Source: Flavobacteriales bacterium (GTDB taxonomy: Bacteria > Bacteroidota > Bacteroidia > Flavobacteriales_C > GCA-002722245). From it: a DNA stretch of 64,000 nucleotides. Positions 51,526 to 60,139 of the stretch are shown here, one piece after another; within the stretch, counting starts at the first letter, position 1, and every line of letters begins with the position of its first letter. Where the stretch lies: contig JAHEZL010000001.1 of assembly GCA_023251095.1 (NCBI GenBank), positions 195,871-259,870 of the forward strand, written 5' to 3'. Made by a program: the position numbers and the translations under genes. A model generated the notes under the pieces. That model made no database searches, had not been told where the DNA came from, and worked only from the letters and a program-made list of their open reading frames with translations.

Positions 51526-53322
51526 CTAATTCTGCTTAACTATTTTACTTGTATACATTTTACCGGCTTGCTGAATTTTCACAAAATAAATACCGGCAGA
51601 AAATGAAGAAACATCAATCTCTGTCTGGAAATTAAGCGACGGATTAAATTCGGTTTTTTGATACACTTCCTGTCCCAGATTATTGATGATACTTAAACTC
51701 AAATCTTCATTTCCCGACAATTCACAATTTATCTGAACCCCTCTTTGCGTTGGATTTGGAAATACACTCAATAGCGCTTTTTCATTTTTTTCAATCCCCA
51801 CGTCCGATAAGGTTCCTTTTTTCACCTCCACATAATTCAAATTAAATCCTCCGCTTTCAATAACAATGCGCATAAATTGTTTGCCTTTTTGTACAGATTT
51901 GGAAAACACTTTTTTTGTTTGCCACGTTTGCCAGCCACCTGTATTAGGAACAAAAACTTTTCCTGTAACATCTACCCCATTCATTTCCACATGAAGAACA
52001 GCTCCTGTTGAAACACTAGCCACGCGGAATAAGAAATTATATTCTGCCGACGAATCCACATCCACAGTATATTCAAGCCACTCACCATCGGCTATCCATC
52101 CCAGATTTTGTGTGCTGTCACTGTCCATACATTTTTCAATATCCACCTCTTCTCCATCTCGATAAGAAGATGTTCCTGCATTGCCAACAGAGTTATCAAA
52201 ATAAGCTCTTCCCTCGCCGCCAATATCAAAATCCTCAGCTTCTATTTTACCGGGAATAGGCCAAGGCTTAGTATTAAAAGGCTGTTGCGACAAAGTATCG
52301 TAAACAAAAACATTTAGCGAATCTGAATAATAACCACAGGTTTTAGCAATATTTAAAAACACTTTTCCATCACCCGAACCCCACTTCACTTTAATCACAG
52401 AGCTATCCGAAGTACCTACTATACTTGCATCTTTCGGCAGCGTCCATTGATAAACATCCCCATCATTTTGAGGAACAGAGTAAGTATAAACAGAATCGGA
52501 AAAAACTTTTGAGGGTCCGGAAATTGGCAAATAAGTCCCGGGGCTGCTATACATTCTCACGTAATCAATCACATATTGAGCAGGAAAGATCGCGGGATCA
52601 ACTCCCTTTTCACCACCCCATGAACCACCGATAGCCATATTTAAAATCAAATGAAAATCTTTATTGAAAGGCCATTCCTGCCAGCCACTTCCATCGTTGC
52701 TAACCGACATATACTTAATATCATCCACGTAAAAATTCATTTTCAAACTATCCCACTCCAAAGCATAAATATGAAATCCGCTTTCCAGTCCGGGAGTTTT
52801 TTGCCAGTTGGTTTTAACGTTGTTGTTTTTCCAGTTGTAAGCATTGCTATGCGCAGAGGCGTGTACCACATTTGAATCGTGGCCCACATATTCCATAATA
52901 TCAATTTCTCCATTATCAGGCCAGCCGCCATTACCATAACCCGATTGGTTCGGGTACATCCACATGGCAGCCCAGGTACCACGACCGTGTGGAAGTTTGG
53001 CTTTCATTTCCACTCTCCCATAAGTGATGGCGAATTTTGTGCTGATGCGCGCTGATGTATACTGACTTCCCTGATACGCTTCCTTACGCGCTTCAATAAT
53101 TAAATTACCATTTTCAATACGCGAGTTTTCGGAGCGGGCCGAAGTATAATATTGCAATTCATTGTTTCCCCAACCTCCGCCACCTACTTCATATTTCCAT
53201 TTTTGGGCATCAGGCAAACCATTCTGATCAAATTCATCGGCCCACACCAAAACTTTGCATTGAGCAGATGTTTTGAGTGAAATAAAAATCAGTAATAAAG
53301 AAAGGAAGACAGTGGTTTTCAT
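51526..53322 (-). CDS. Secreted GH16 beta-glucanase with CBM6-like module and T9SS signal
   Basis: A 598-residue multi-domain enzyme. Signal peptide MKTTVFLSLLLIFISLKTSAQ. GH16 catalytic domain (about 25-262) with the nucleophile and acid/base in GEIDIMEYVG (E139, D141, E144), preceded by KYEVGGGGWGNNELQYYT, of the laminarinase type (endo-beta-1,3- or 1,3-1,4-glucan). A PKD-like region (about 270-350) follows, then a CBM6-like module (about 360-495, KIEAEDF and NTGGWQTWQTKKV), and a type A T9SS domain (LSVFPNPTQRG). It should degrade algal or fungal beta-glucan outside the cell. It follows the glycosyltransferase gene by 42 bp in the same direction, but is probably a separate unit. Confidence 0.93.
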   Translation of the reverse strand: MKTTVFLSLLLIFISLKTSAQCKVLVWADEFDQNGLPDAQKWKYEVGGGGWGNNELQYYTSARSENSRIENGNLIIEARKEAYQGSQYTSARISTKFAITYGRVEMKAKLPHGRGTWAAMWMYPNQSGYGNGGWPDNGEIDIMEYVGHDSNVVHASAHSNAYNWKNNNVKTNWQKTPGLESGFHIYALEWDSLKMNFYVDDIKYMSVSNDGSGWQEWPFNKDFHLILNMAIGGSWGGEKGVDPAIFPAQYVIDYVRMYSSPGTYLPISGPSKVFSDSVYTYSVPQNDGDVYQWTLPKDASIVGTSDSSVIKVKWGSGDGKVFLNIAKTCGYYSDSLNVFVYDTLSQQPFNTKPWPIPGKIEAEDFDIGGEGRAYFDNSVGNAGTSSYRDGEEVDIEKCMDSDSTQNLGWIADGEWLEYTVDVDSSAEYNFLFRVASVSTGAVLHVEMNGVDVTGKVFVPNTGGWQTWQTKKVFSKSVQKGKQFMRIVIESGGFNLNYVEVKKGTLSDVGIEKNEKALLSVFPNPTQRGVQINCELSGNEDLSLSIINNLGQEVYQKTEFNPSLNFQTEIDVSSFSAGIYFVKIQQAGKMYTSKIVKQN

Positions 53323-53444
53323 CGCTGTGATTTTAGTGTATGCTATATTAAGAAAGTGTTTGACGGAGGAATTATTTCAGCATCCTGATTTCTTATTTTA
53401 GCGTTCAGAATAGGGATTTATGCCCTATCTTAACGCTCTCAAAA

Positions 53445-54024
53445 TTGAAAATAATGAAAATCATCTGCTCTCTTTTAATCGCTATTTTTTTAATAAGTTG
53501 TCAGAATTCAACTACAGAAAATACTCCTCTTCCCGAAATTGCAGAAGATCAGGGTCCGGGTTTTTTAGAAAAATATCCTTTAATGACCTGGATGAGAAAA
53601 AATCCGGCAGAATTTGGCTGTATGCTGGAAAACGGATTGTCCTATAAAGACTCTGTTTTCAATTGTTCTTATGAAGAATACATCAACAACGGAGATCCTT
53701 GCGACAGTACTGAGGAATATTATGAAGGAAGTGCATATTCCCGATTCTTTATTTTCAAAAATTAATCCTTCCATAAAAGACATCCGACTGGAGTTCGAAC
53801 ATGGAAGCTTAAGAGAAGTTGAAATTACTTTTAAGGACAGCATGCTCATCAGCGACATTAAAACCCGTTTTGCTTTATCCGATACTGTACCCGAAAATAT
53901 AATGGAGATGCATTATGGTGACAACATTGGATCAAAAAACAAACCTGTAAATCCTAAATACACCAGATGGCTCACTATATACGGCTTTGAGCACATGGGT
54001 GCAGGTGATGTAGATTGCGATTAA
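53445..54024 (+). pseudogene. Frameshifted lipoprotein gene
   Basis: Frame A (53445-53765) gives a lipoprotein start, MKIMKIICSLLIAIFLISC, and ends NNGDPCDSTEEYYEGSAYSRFF... with a stop at 53763. Frame B continues from about 53730 as VHIPDSLFSKINPSIKDIRLEFEHGSLREVEITFKDSMLISDIKTRF to HMGAGDVDCD. The junction of YYEG and VHIPDSLF gives a sensible composite of about 192 residues, while the rest of each frame is nonsense. The shift is near 53727-53735 (one base extra relative to a presumed ancestor). It could be a recent mutation, a sequencing error or, less likely, programmed frameshifting. Product unknown. Confidence 0.7.
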
Positions 54025-54044
54025 ACAATCCGAACATATTTGTC

Positions 54045-54052
54045 TATTTTTG
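54045..54052 (+). promoter_or_regulatory. Putative -7 box of tgt
   Basis: TATTTTTG fully matches TAnnTTTG and lies eight bases before the tgt ATG; no good TTG at the right distance. It falls just beyond the end of the broken lipoprotein gene. Confidence 0.45.
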
Positions 54053-54059
54053 CCCGCTC

Positions 54060-55190
54060 ATGAAATTCAACTTAGAACATAAAGACCCACAGTCGAAAGC
54101 GCGTGCAGGAACGATTGAAACCGATCACGGCATTATTGAAACACCTATCTTCATGCCTGTTGGCACTGCAGCTACGGTGAAAACAGTGCATCAGCATGAG
54201 CTGAGAGACGATATTCAGGCGCAAATCATTTTGGGAAATACCTATCATTTGTATTTGCGTCCGGGAACCAATATCATTCAACAAGCCGGCGGATTGCATA
54301 AATTCAACGGTTGGGACCGTCCGATGCTTACCGACAGCGGCGGTTATCAGGTATACTCTTTGGCCGACAACAGGAAAATCACCGAAGAAGGCGTTAAATT
54401 CCAATCGCATATTGATGGCTCTTACCATTTCTTCACTCCCGAAAATGTAATGGATATTCAGCGCGTTATCGGCGCCGATATCATCATGGCTTTTGATGAG
54501 TGTACGCCTTATCCTTGCGAATACAACTACGCCGCCAAAAGCATCGACATGACGCATCGCTGGCTGAAAAGATGTTTCGACAGATTCAACACCACCGATC
54601 CTTTATATGGCTACACTCAAGCGCTTTTCCCTATAGTACAAGGCAGCGTTTACAAAGACTTAAGAATAAAATCGGCAGAAGTTATCGCTTCTTTTGATGC
54701 GCCGGGAAATGCCATTGGCGGACTTTCCGTTGGTGAACCTCATGAAGATATGTATGCCATGACGGAAGTGGTTTGCAACATTCTTCCCGAAAGCAAACCG
54801 CGTTACTTAATGGGCGTGGGTACTCCTGGAAATATTTTAGAAAACATTGCTTTAGGCATTGATATGTTTGACTGCGTGATGCCTACGCGCAACGGTCGCA
54901 ACGGCACGCTGTTTACCAGTCAGGGCATCATCAACATCAAAAACAAAAAATGGGAAAACGATTTCAGTCCGCTGGATGAATTCGGTACCAGCTACGTTGA
55001 CAAACAATACACAAAAGCCTACGTTCGTCATTTGTTTGCAAGTGATGAAATGCTGGGCAAACAAATTGGCAGCATTCACAATCTGGCTTTTTATCTATGG
55101 CTGGTGAAGGAAGCACGCCGACAAATTATTGCCGGTACTTTTCATCCGTGGAAAGAGAAAATGGTAAAACAAATGACAACGCGTTTATAG
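54060..55190 (+). CDS. tgt: tRNA-guanine transglycosylase
   Basis: A 376-residue protein starting MKFNLEHKDPQSKAR; an upstream ATG at 54015 lies within the broken gene and is rejected. Substrate-binding DSGGYQ (D92), GGLSVGEPHEDM and the nucleophile Asp in MFDCVMPTRNGRNG are present. It exchanges guanine for preQ1 at position 34 of GUN-anticodon tRNAs. The zinc site is atypical: the CxCxxC motif expected after SP(I/L)D reads EFGTSYVDKQY with no cysteine, while the His of IHNL is kept. Next gene lptG-like starts four bases after the stop. Confidence 0.95.
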   Translation: MKFNLEHKDPQSKARAGTIETDHGIIETPIFMPVGTAATVKTVHQHELRDDIQAQIILGNTYHLYLRPGTNIIQQAGGLHKFNGWDRPMLTDSGGYQVYSLADNRKITEEGVKFQSHIDGSYHFFTPENVMDIQRVIGADIIMAFDECTPYPCEYNYAAKSIDMTHRWLKRCFDRFNTTDPLYGYTQALFPIVQGSVYKDLRIKSAEVIASFDAPGNAIGGLSVGEPHEDMYAMTEVVCNILPESKPRYLMGVGTPGNILENIALGIDMFDCVMPTRNGRNGTLFTSQGIINIKNKKWENDFSPLDEFGTSYVDKQYTKAYVRHLFASDEMLGKQIGSIHNLAFYLWLVKEARRQIIAGTFHPWKEKMVKQMTTRL

Positions 55191-55194
55191 TGAA

Positions 55195-56274
55195 ATGAAA
55201 AAACTCGATTTCTATATTATTAAAAAGTTCCTCGGCACTTTCTTCTTTATTATAGGGATTTTCATTTTGATTACTATTGTTTTCGACGTATCGGAAAAAA
55301 TTGATGATTTTCTCGACAGGCAAGCTCCGCTCAACGCCATTGTATTTGATTATTACTGCACTTTTATTCCATGGCTGTACAGCACACTCAACGCCTTAAT
55401 TGTTTTTTTAGCCGTAATATTTTTCACTTCCAAATTAGCAAGCAACAATGAAGTAATGGCCATTCTCAGTTCGGGCATCAGTTTCAACCGGATGCTTCGT
55501 CCTTACATGATTGCGGCGCTTTTTCTTTTCGTGCTTTCTCTTTTTATGAATCATTTTTTGATTCCAATTACCAATCAGAGAAAACTGGATTTTGAAAATC
55601 GCTATTACCACGACTCCAACCGAGTTGATCTAGGTACCAATATTCACCGCAAACTAAAACCCGATGTATATATGTACATCAGCAATTACGGTACTTACAG
55701 CAAAACAGGCTATAACTTCAGTATTGATCAGATGAAGGACGGACAACTCATCCGCCAGTTTAAAGCCGAGCGCCTCGTATGGGATTCGGCCAGCGGAAAA
55801 TGGTCGGCAAAATCGTGGAGAGAAAGGAGTTTGAACGGACTGGATGAATCTTTTGTAAGCGGCGACAGCAAAGATACTTTGCTGAATTTCCGTCCCGAAG
55901 ATTTCAGCGACAAGCCCAACCTCATTTCTACCATGAATTATTTTGAAATGACGGAATTCATTGAAGAAGAAACACAAAAAGGATCGAGCTTAGTAAAGCG
56001 GTATCAACTGGAATTACAAAAACGAACAGCCATACCTTTTTCCATCATTATTCTCACTCTTATCGGTGTTTGTATCTCCTCCCGAAAAATAAAAGGCGGA
56101 TTGGGAATGCATCTGGTTTATGGCATCAGCTTGGGCCTCATCTACGTATTTCTTTCGCGTGTAGGGGAAGTTTTCGCCACCAACACCAACCTGCCTTCAG
56201 CCTTTGCAGTTTGGCTGCCCAATATTTTCTTTAGTGTAGTAGCGTATTTCATTTATAAATTCGCTCCCAAATAA
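55195..56274 (+). CDS. LptF/LptG-family permease (YjgP/YjgQ)
   Basis: A 359-residue inner-membrane protein with three N-terminal membrane helices (starting LDFYIIKKFLGTFFFIIGIFILITIVFDVSEKIDDF), a periplasmic beta-jellyroll-like domain (about 130-250) and three C-terminal helices (FSIIILTLIGVCISSRKIKGG and on). The family forms the LptB2FG exporter that extracts lipopolysaccharide from the inner membrane. Which of F or G it is cannot be told from this alone. It is cotranscribed with tgt and smpB. Confidence 0.92.
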   Translation: MKKLDFYIIKKFLGTFFFIIGIFILITIVFDVSEKIDDFLDRQAPLNAIVFDYYCTFIPWLYSTLNALIVFLAVIFFTSKLASNNEVMAILSSGISFNRMLRPYMIAALFLFVLSLFMNHFLIPITNQRKLDFENRYYHDSNRVDLGTNIHRKLKPDVYMYISNYGTYSKTGYNFSIDQMKDGQLIRQFKAERLVWDSASGKWSAKSWRERSLNGLDESFVSGDSKDTLLNFRPEDFSDKPNLISTMNYFEMTEFIEEETQKGSSLVKRYQLELQKRTAIPFSIIILTLIGVCISSRKIKGGLGMHLVYGISLGLIYVFLSRVGEVFATNTNLPSAFAVWLPNIFFSVVAYFIYKFAPK

Positions 56275-56289
56275 TTTGTAACTTTCAGC

Positions 56290-56745
56290 ATGTCCGATAA
56301 TAATCCGGTTAGTATAAAAAATAAAAAGGCCTTCTTTGAATATGAAGTGCTGGATAAATATGTGGCAGGAATACAGCTGCTAGGGACGGAAATAAAATCT
56401 GTTCGCGACGGAAAAGCAGGATTGGCAGAAGCTTATTGCACTTTCGTTGGCGATGAATTGTATGTACTGGGAATGCACATCGGTATTTATAAAAACGCCG
56501 GACAATTCAATCACGAGGAAAAAAGAGACCGAAAACTTTTACTGGAAAGACAAGAACTGGATAAGCTTCACAAAAAAGTAAAAGAAAAAGGACTGACCAT
56601 CATTCCTCTGAAAATTTTCATTATGAAAAACAAATGGGCCAAGCTTGAAATCGCTTTGGCTCAGGGTAAAAAAACTTACGATAAGCGGGAAGATTTGAAA
56701 AAGAAAGATGCGAAAAGGGAAATAGACCGCATGACAAAACGTTAA
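56290..56745 (+). CDS. smpB: SsrA-binding protein
   Basis: A 151-residue protein with KNKKAFFEYEVLDKYVAGIQLLGTEIKSVRDGKAGLAEAYC, AQGKKTYDKREDLKKKDAKREIDR, the classical SmpB beta-barrel and basic C-terminal tail. SmpB binds tmRNA and rescues stalled ribosomes. It is cotranscribed with the tgt and lptG-like genes. No ssrA gene is visible in the window. Confidence 0.97.
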   Translation: MSDNNPVSIKNKKAFFEYEVLDKYVAGIQLLGTEIKSVRDGKAGLAEAYCTFVGDELYVLGMHIGIYKNAGQFNHEEKRDRKLLLERQELDKLHKKVKEKGLTIIPLKIFIMKNKWAKLEIALAQGKKTYDKREDLKKKDAKREIDRMTKR

Positions 56746-56751
56746 ACAGGA

Positions 56752-57228
56752 ATGACAAAAAAAAGCATATTCAATATTTTTAAAGTGTCGACTTTCGTGT
56801 TTTTACTTTTCACGCTATCTTCTTCCTGCGAAAAAAACGAAGGCTCGTTTATTTATAAAGTCTGGTATTTACTGGAAGTCCCAGCTAAATTCGATGCCAA
56901 CATCACTTACTATTCCGATAAATATGCCGCCACCGGAAAACTGGAAACCATTCATATTACCGACACCACTTACTCTCCTTTTCAGGCAACCCTGTCGGAA
57001 AACTCCGGTAAAATAAATGTTTGGGTAGCCAGCCATTTACAAAGCGATCGTAAACTCCCTTATTATATCGAAGCTCAGTTTAACGACAGCACTAAATTTG
57101 TTACCGCCGGAAATAAAAAATATGTGCTGATGGTTTTTGCAAATGACACTTCACTGATTGATTCTGTGCAGTTTACGCCAACATTCAACAAACTCACCCT
57201 AACAGGAAATATTCCTTTGGAATTTTAA
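56752..57228 (+). CDS. Lipoprotein of unknown function downstream of smpB
   Basis: A 158-residue protein with lipoprotein signal VSTFVFLLFTLSSSC (lipobox SSSC), then mature EKNEGSFIYKVWYLLEVPAKFDANITYYSDKYAATGKLETIHITDTTY and further beta-rich sequence. It starts seven bases after smpB, so it is in the same operon. No family recognised. Confidence 0.8.
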   Translation: MTKKSIFNIFKVSTFVFLLFTLSSSCEKNEGSFIYKVWYLLEVPAKFDANITYYSDKYAATGKLETIHITDTTYSPFQATLSENSGKINVWVASHLQSDRKLPYYIEAQFNDSTKFVTAGNKKYVLMVFANDTSLIDSVQFTPTFNKLTLTGNIPLEF

Positions 57229-57263
57229 TTCCCTCTTTATTATGATTCCTGTTATTAACGTAT

Positions 57264-57271
57264 TACTTTTG
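57264..57271 (+). promoter_or_regulatory. Putative -7 box of the helicase gene
   Basis: TACTTTTG fully matches TAnnTTTG and lies 17 nt before the ATG. No TTG stands at the expected distance. Confidence 0.5.
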
Positions 57272-57288
57272 CGGATTAATGTTTGTGA

Positions 57289-58818
57289 ATGATTAACCCG
57301 GAGATCCCTCAAAAAACGGAAGAAAGAAAGCTTTATCCTTATCAGGAAAAGGCAATCAATCAAATTGTAGAGAAGCTTAACCAGCGTCCCGATGATTTTA
57401 AACTCCTTTATCAATTGCCTACAGGTGGCGGAAAAACAATCATCTTTTCGGAGATAGCCAGGTATTTCAACAATGTAAAAAACAAGCGCGTATTGATTTT
57501 AACACACCGCGTGGAGTTGTTGGAACAAACCTCAGCCCGCTTAAAAGATATCAGCGTAAAAAACTTTATCATCAACAGTGAGATCAGGAAAATTGAAAAC
57601 CAAAATGACTACAACTGTTTTGTGGCCATGGTGGAAACCCTGAACAACCGCTTGATGGAAGACGATAATTTTATTGGGAATATCGGACTCGTAATTATTG
57701 ATGAGGCCCACAACAACTCGTTCAGAAAGATATTCCAGTACTTTAGAAACAGTATTCTTTTAGGTGTTACCGCAACTCCTTTAAGCTCAAATAAAAGCTT
57801 GCCTCTCAAAGACAATTACAATGAGCTGATCACAGGCGACTCTATTCATTCATTGATTGCCGATGGATATCTTTGCGAACCTTCTACCTATACTTACGAC
57901 GTTAATTTAGGATCACTGAAAGTGGGAATCAACGGGGATTACACCGTTAGTTCATCGGAAAAATTGTATTCGGGTTACGATATGCAGTTCAAGCTCATCA
58001 GCGCTTACAAAGAAAAAGCTTTAGGAAAAAAAACACTCATATTCAATCCGGGGATTCAGGTTTCATGGTTGGTATACGACTTCTTTAAAGAGGCCGGAAT
58101 CACCAATATCAAACACCTCGACAGTACCTTTGGGGAAAAAGAAAGAAGAGAAGTTCTGGACTGGTTCAGAAATACACCGGGAGCAGTATTGACTTCCGTT
58201 GGTATTTTAACCACCGGTTTTGACGAACCTTCTGTAGAAGTTATTGTGGTGAACAGAGCCACGCGCTCGTTAACCCTTTACCATCAAATGATTGGTAGAG
58301 GATCGAGGGTTACTCCTACCAAAAAGAATTTTACCATCATTGATTTAGGAAATAATGTTCACCGTTTCGGATTATGGGAAATGGAAATCGACTGGGTGGA
58401 TGTATTCGCTCATCCCGATAAATATCTGGAACAGGAATATTTTGACGAGATTGAACGTCAACGCGAACTCACTTATAACATGCCCGAGGAAATCAGAAGA
58501 AGATTTTCAAACTCTCTGGACTTACTTTCTTTTCCGGTGGTTGATCTCTATGAAGAATATGTGAGCATGGGCATTAAACCCAATAGAATTATCGACGACT
58601 GTATTCAAAACCATGCAGATGTGATTAAACTCAATGCCAAAACTTTTGAAGAGGCTAAAGAAATGCAAGTTTTATTACAGGAGAGCATTAAAAACAGAAT
58701 CAAATTATATACTTCCTGCCTCACCAAATCAAGCAACAATTACTTCAATTGGTTACTGGAAACTTACAATCGCAAGCTTCGCAATCAATTAAGAATTGTA
58801 GTAGAAGAAAACGATTAA
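57289..58818 (+). CDS. Superfamily 2 DEAD/DEAH-box helicase
   Basis: A 509-residue protein with Q-like motif YPYQEKAI, motif I LPTGGGKTIIF, motif II VIIDEAHNN (DEAH), motif III GVTATPL, and C-terminal motifs V-VI TGFDEPSVEVIVVNRATRSLTLYHQMIGRGSR. It resembles the ssl2/RAD25-type and restriction-enzyme-like helicases, but no nuclease or methylase gene is adjacent, so it may be a free-standing repair or RNA helicase. Overlaps the sterol desaturase gene convergently by four bases. Confidence 0.92.
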   Translation: MINPEIPQKTEERKLYPYQEKAINQIVEKLNQRPDDFKLLYQLPTGGGKTIIFSEIARYFNNVKNKRVLILTHRVELLEQTSARLKDISVKNFIINSEIRKIENQNDYNCFVAMVETLNNRLMEDDNFIGNIGLVIIDEAHNNSFRKIFQYFRNSILLGVTATPLSSNKSLPLKDNYNELITGDSIHSLIADGYLCEPSTYTYDVNLGSLKVGINGDYTVSSSEKLYSGYDMQFKLISAYKEKALGKKTLIFNPGIQVSWLVYDFFKEAGITNIKHLDSTFGEKERREVLDWFRNTPGAVLTSVGILTTGFDEPSVEVIVVNRATRSLTLYHQMIGRGSRVTPTKKNFTIIDLGNNVHRFGLWEMEIDWVDVFAHPDKYLEQEYFDEIERQRELTYNMPEEIRRRFSNSLDLLSFPVVDLYEEYVSMGIKPNRIIDDCIQNHADVIKLNAKTFEEAKEMQVLLQESIKNRIKLYTSCLTKSSNNYFNWLLETYNRKLRNQLRIVVEEND

Positions 58819-60008
58819 ACTGTTTTTTGAAAGGCCGCTTTTCTTTTGATGATCCACGGTAAAAAAACCAACAGAGGCATTAAGGCAAGGAAAGCATAAT
58901 CAAGATGCTGAAGCTTCCACAGCACTAAAACAAAAGCTAGCGACATAAATAAAATCCTTAGCGCTTCCAGCGAAAAAGATATTTTGTGCCTATCTAAAAC
59001 AAAGCCTAAACTCAGGGAAGAATATATCACAAAAGAAGACACAATCACTATCACCGAAAAAGGCAGGTTGTCATTATAAAAATACGCAAGAAAAAAAAGT
59101 ACTGTTAAAATGGTAAACTGAACTACTAAGTAAAACTTCAGCGTTTTATCTTCCTGGGGCATTGGCGAATTATTTGTTTTAATATTATCGTAATAAAAAC
59201 CCAGTGTTTCCGGTCCGGCGAAAAAAATACGAAGCTTATTTTTCCATCCGCTAACATGCTTTGCGGCACCAAATAAATCGGCATAATAATGGAACCAGGC
59301 ATTAATAGGATTTCTACTGGTTAAAGGCTTGGTAATGCCATAAGAAACCTCTTCTTTTTCTTCTGCAAAAGTTCCGAAAAGTTTATCCCAGATAATAAAA
59401 ATACCTCCGTAATTCTTATCAATGTATTGTTCATTTTTACCGTGATGCACGCGGTGATGAGAAGGTGTAACCAATATGTTTTCCAAAAACCCGAGCTTGC
59501 CTATTAAACGGGTATGTATAAAAAATTGATAGGCTGCATTGATACCAATAATTAAAGTAGTCACCTTCGGATCAAAACCCACTACCGGCAACCACAACCA
59601 AAAAAACATTCTGATGATGAGCTGTAAGGCTGAAACCCTGAAAGACAAAGAGAAATTATATTCTTCACTTTGATGATGGGTAATATGCGCGGCCCACAAA
59701 ACATTAATTTCATGTCCGGCTCTGTGGTACCAGTACCATAAAAAATCAACCGTTAAAAAAAGCAGAATCACACTCCACCAGGTCACTGCAATATTAAACA
59801 AGGCGAAATGCTGATATATGAATTCAAAAGAAGTGTAATAAATGACCACAAACAACAAAAAGAAAGTGCGTTCCATAACGCCGCAAGCCAGATTGGTAAG
59901 GGTATCCGAAAACTCAAAAACTTTTTTCTTCTTCACTTTACTGAATATAAATTCAACAAGTAAAAAGAACATCATTACAATAATACTATATGCGAAAGGC
60001 TTAACCAT
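58815..60008 (-). CDS. Sterol desaturase/fatty acid hydroxylase family membrane protein
   Basis: A 397-residue membrane protein with histidine clusters typical of di-iron hydroxylases: HRAGHE, HITHHQ and HHRVHHG, plus several membrane helices on either side. The C-terminal third adds about four helices. Family members hydroxylate sterols, fatty acids or alkylglycerol ethers. Substrate unknown; in Bacteroidota hydroxy fatty acids or sphingolipid precursors are plausible. Confidence 0.9.
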   Translation of the reverse strand: MVKPFAYSIIVMMFFLLVEFIFSKVKKKKVFEFSDTLTNLACGVMERTFFLLFVVIYYTSFEFIYQHFALFNIAVTWWSVILLFLTVDFLWYWYHRAGHEINVLWAAHITHHQSEEYNFSLSFRVSALQLIIRMFFWLWLPVVGFDPKVTTLIIGINAAYQFFIHTRLIGKLGFLENILVTPSHHRVHHGKNEQYIDKNYGGIFIIWDKLFGTFAEEKEEVSYGITKPLTSRNPINAWFHYYADLFGAAKHVSGWKNKLRIFFAGPETLGFYYDNIKTNNSPMPQEDKTLKFYLVVQFTILTVLFFLAYFYNDNLPFSVIVIVSSFVIYSSLSLGFVLDRHKISFSLEALRILFMSLAFVLVLWKLQHLDYAFLALMPLLVFLPWIIKRKAAFQKTV

Positions 60009-60032
60009 TTAAATCGACAATCATTTATTTTC

Positions 60033-60040
60033 CAAATTTA
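60033..60040 (-). promoter_or_regulatory. Putative -7 box of the desaturase-family gene
   Basis: TAAATTTG on the minus strand fully matches TAnnTTTG, 24 nt before the ATG; no TTG seen at the right distance. Confidence 0.45.
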
Positions 60041-60139
60041 ATATTTGATTGAAAATGAAAAAAACATCTTCAAAAAAAATACAGCGTGAAAATAGGAAAT
60101 ATAGATGTGATTAATGAAGAAAGGTTTAAAGCAAAGAAA

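Noticed and set aside
53580-53858. Minus-strand frame in the frameshifted gene
   Set aside because: Shadow frame; the plus-strand composite makes a typical lipoprotein.
57289-58818. Defence-system helicase
   Set aside because: The DEAH helicase stands alone without nuclease, methylase or other defence gene; housekeeping neighbours.
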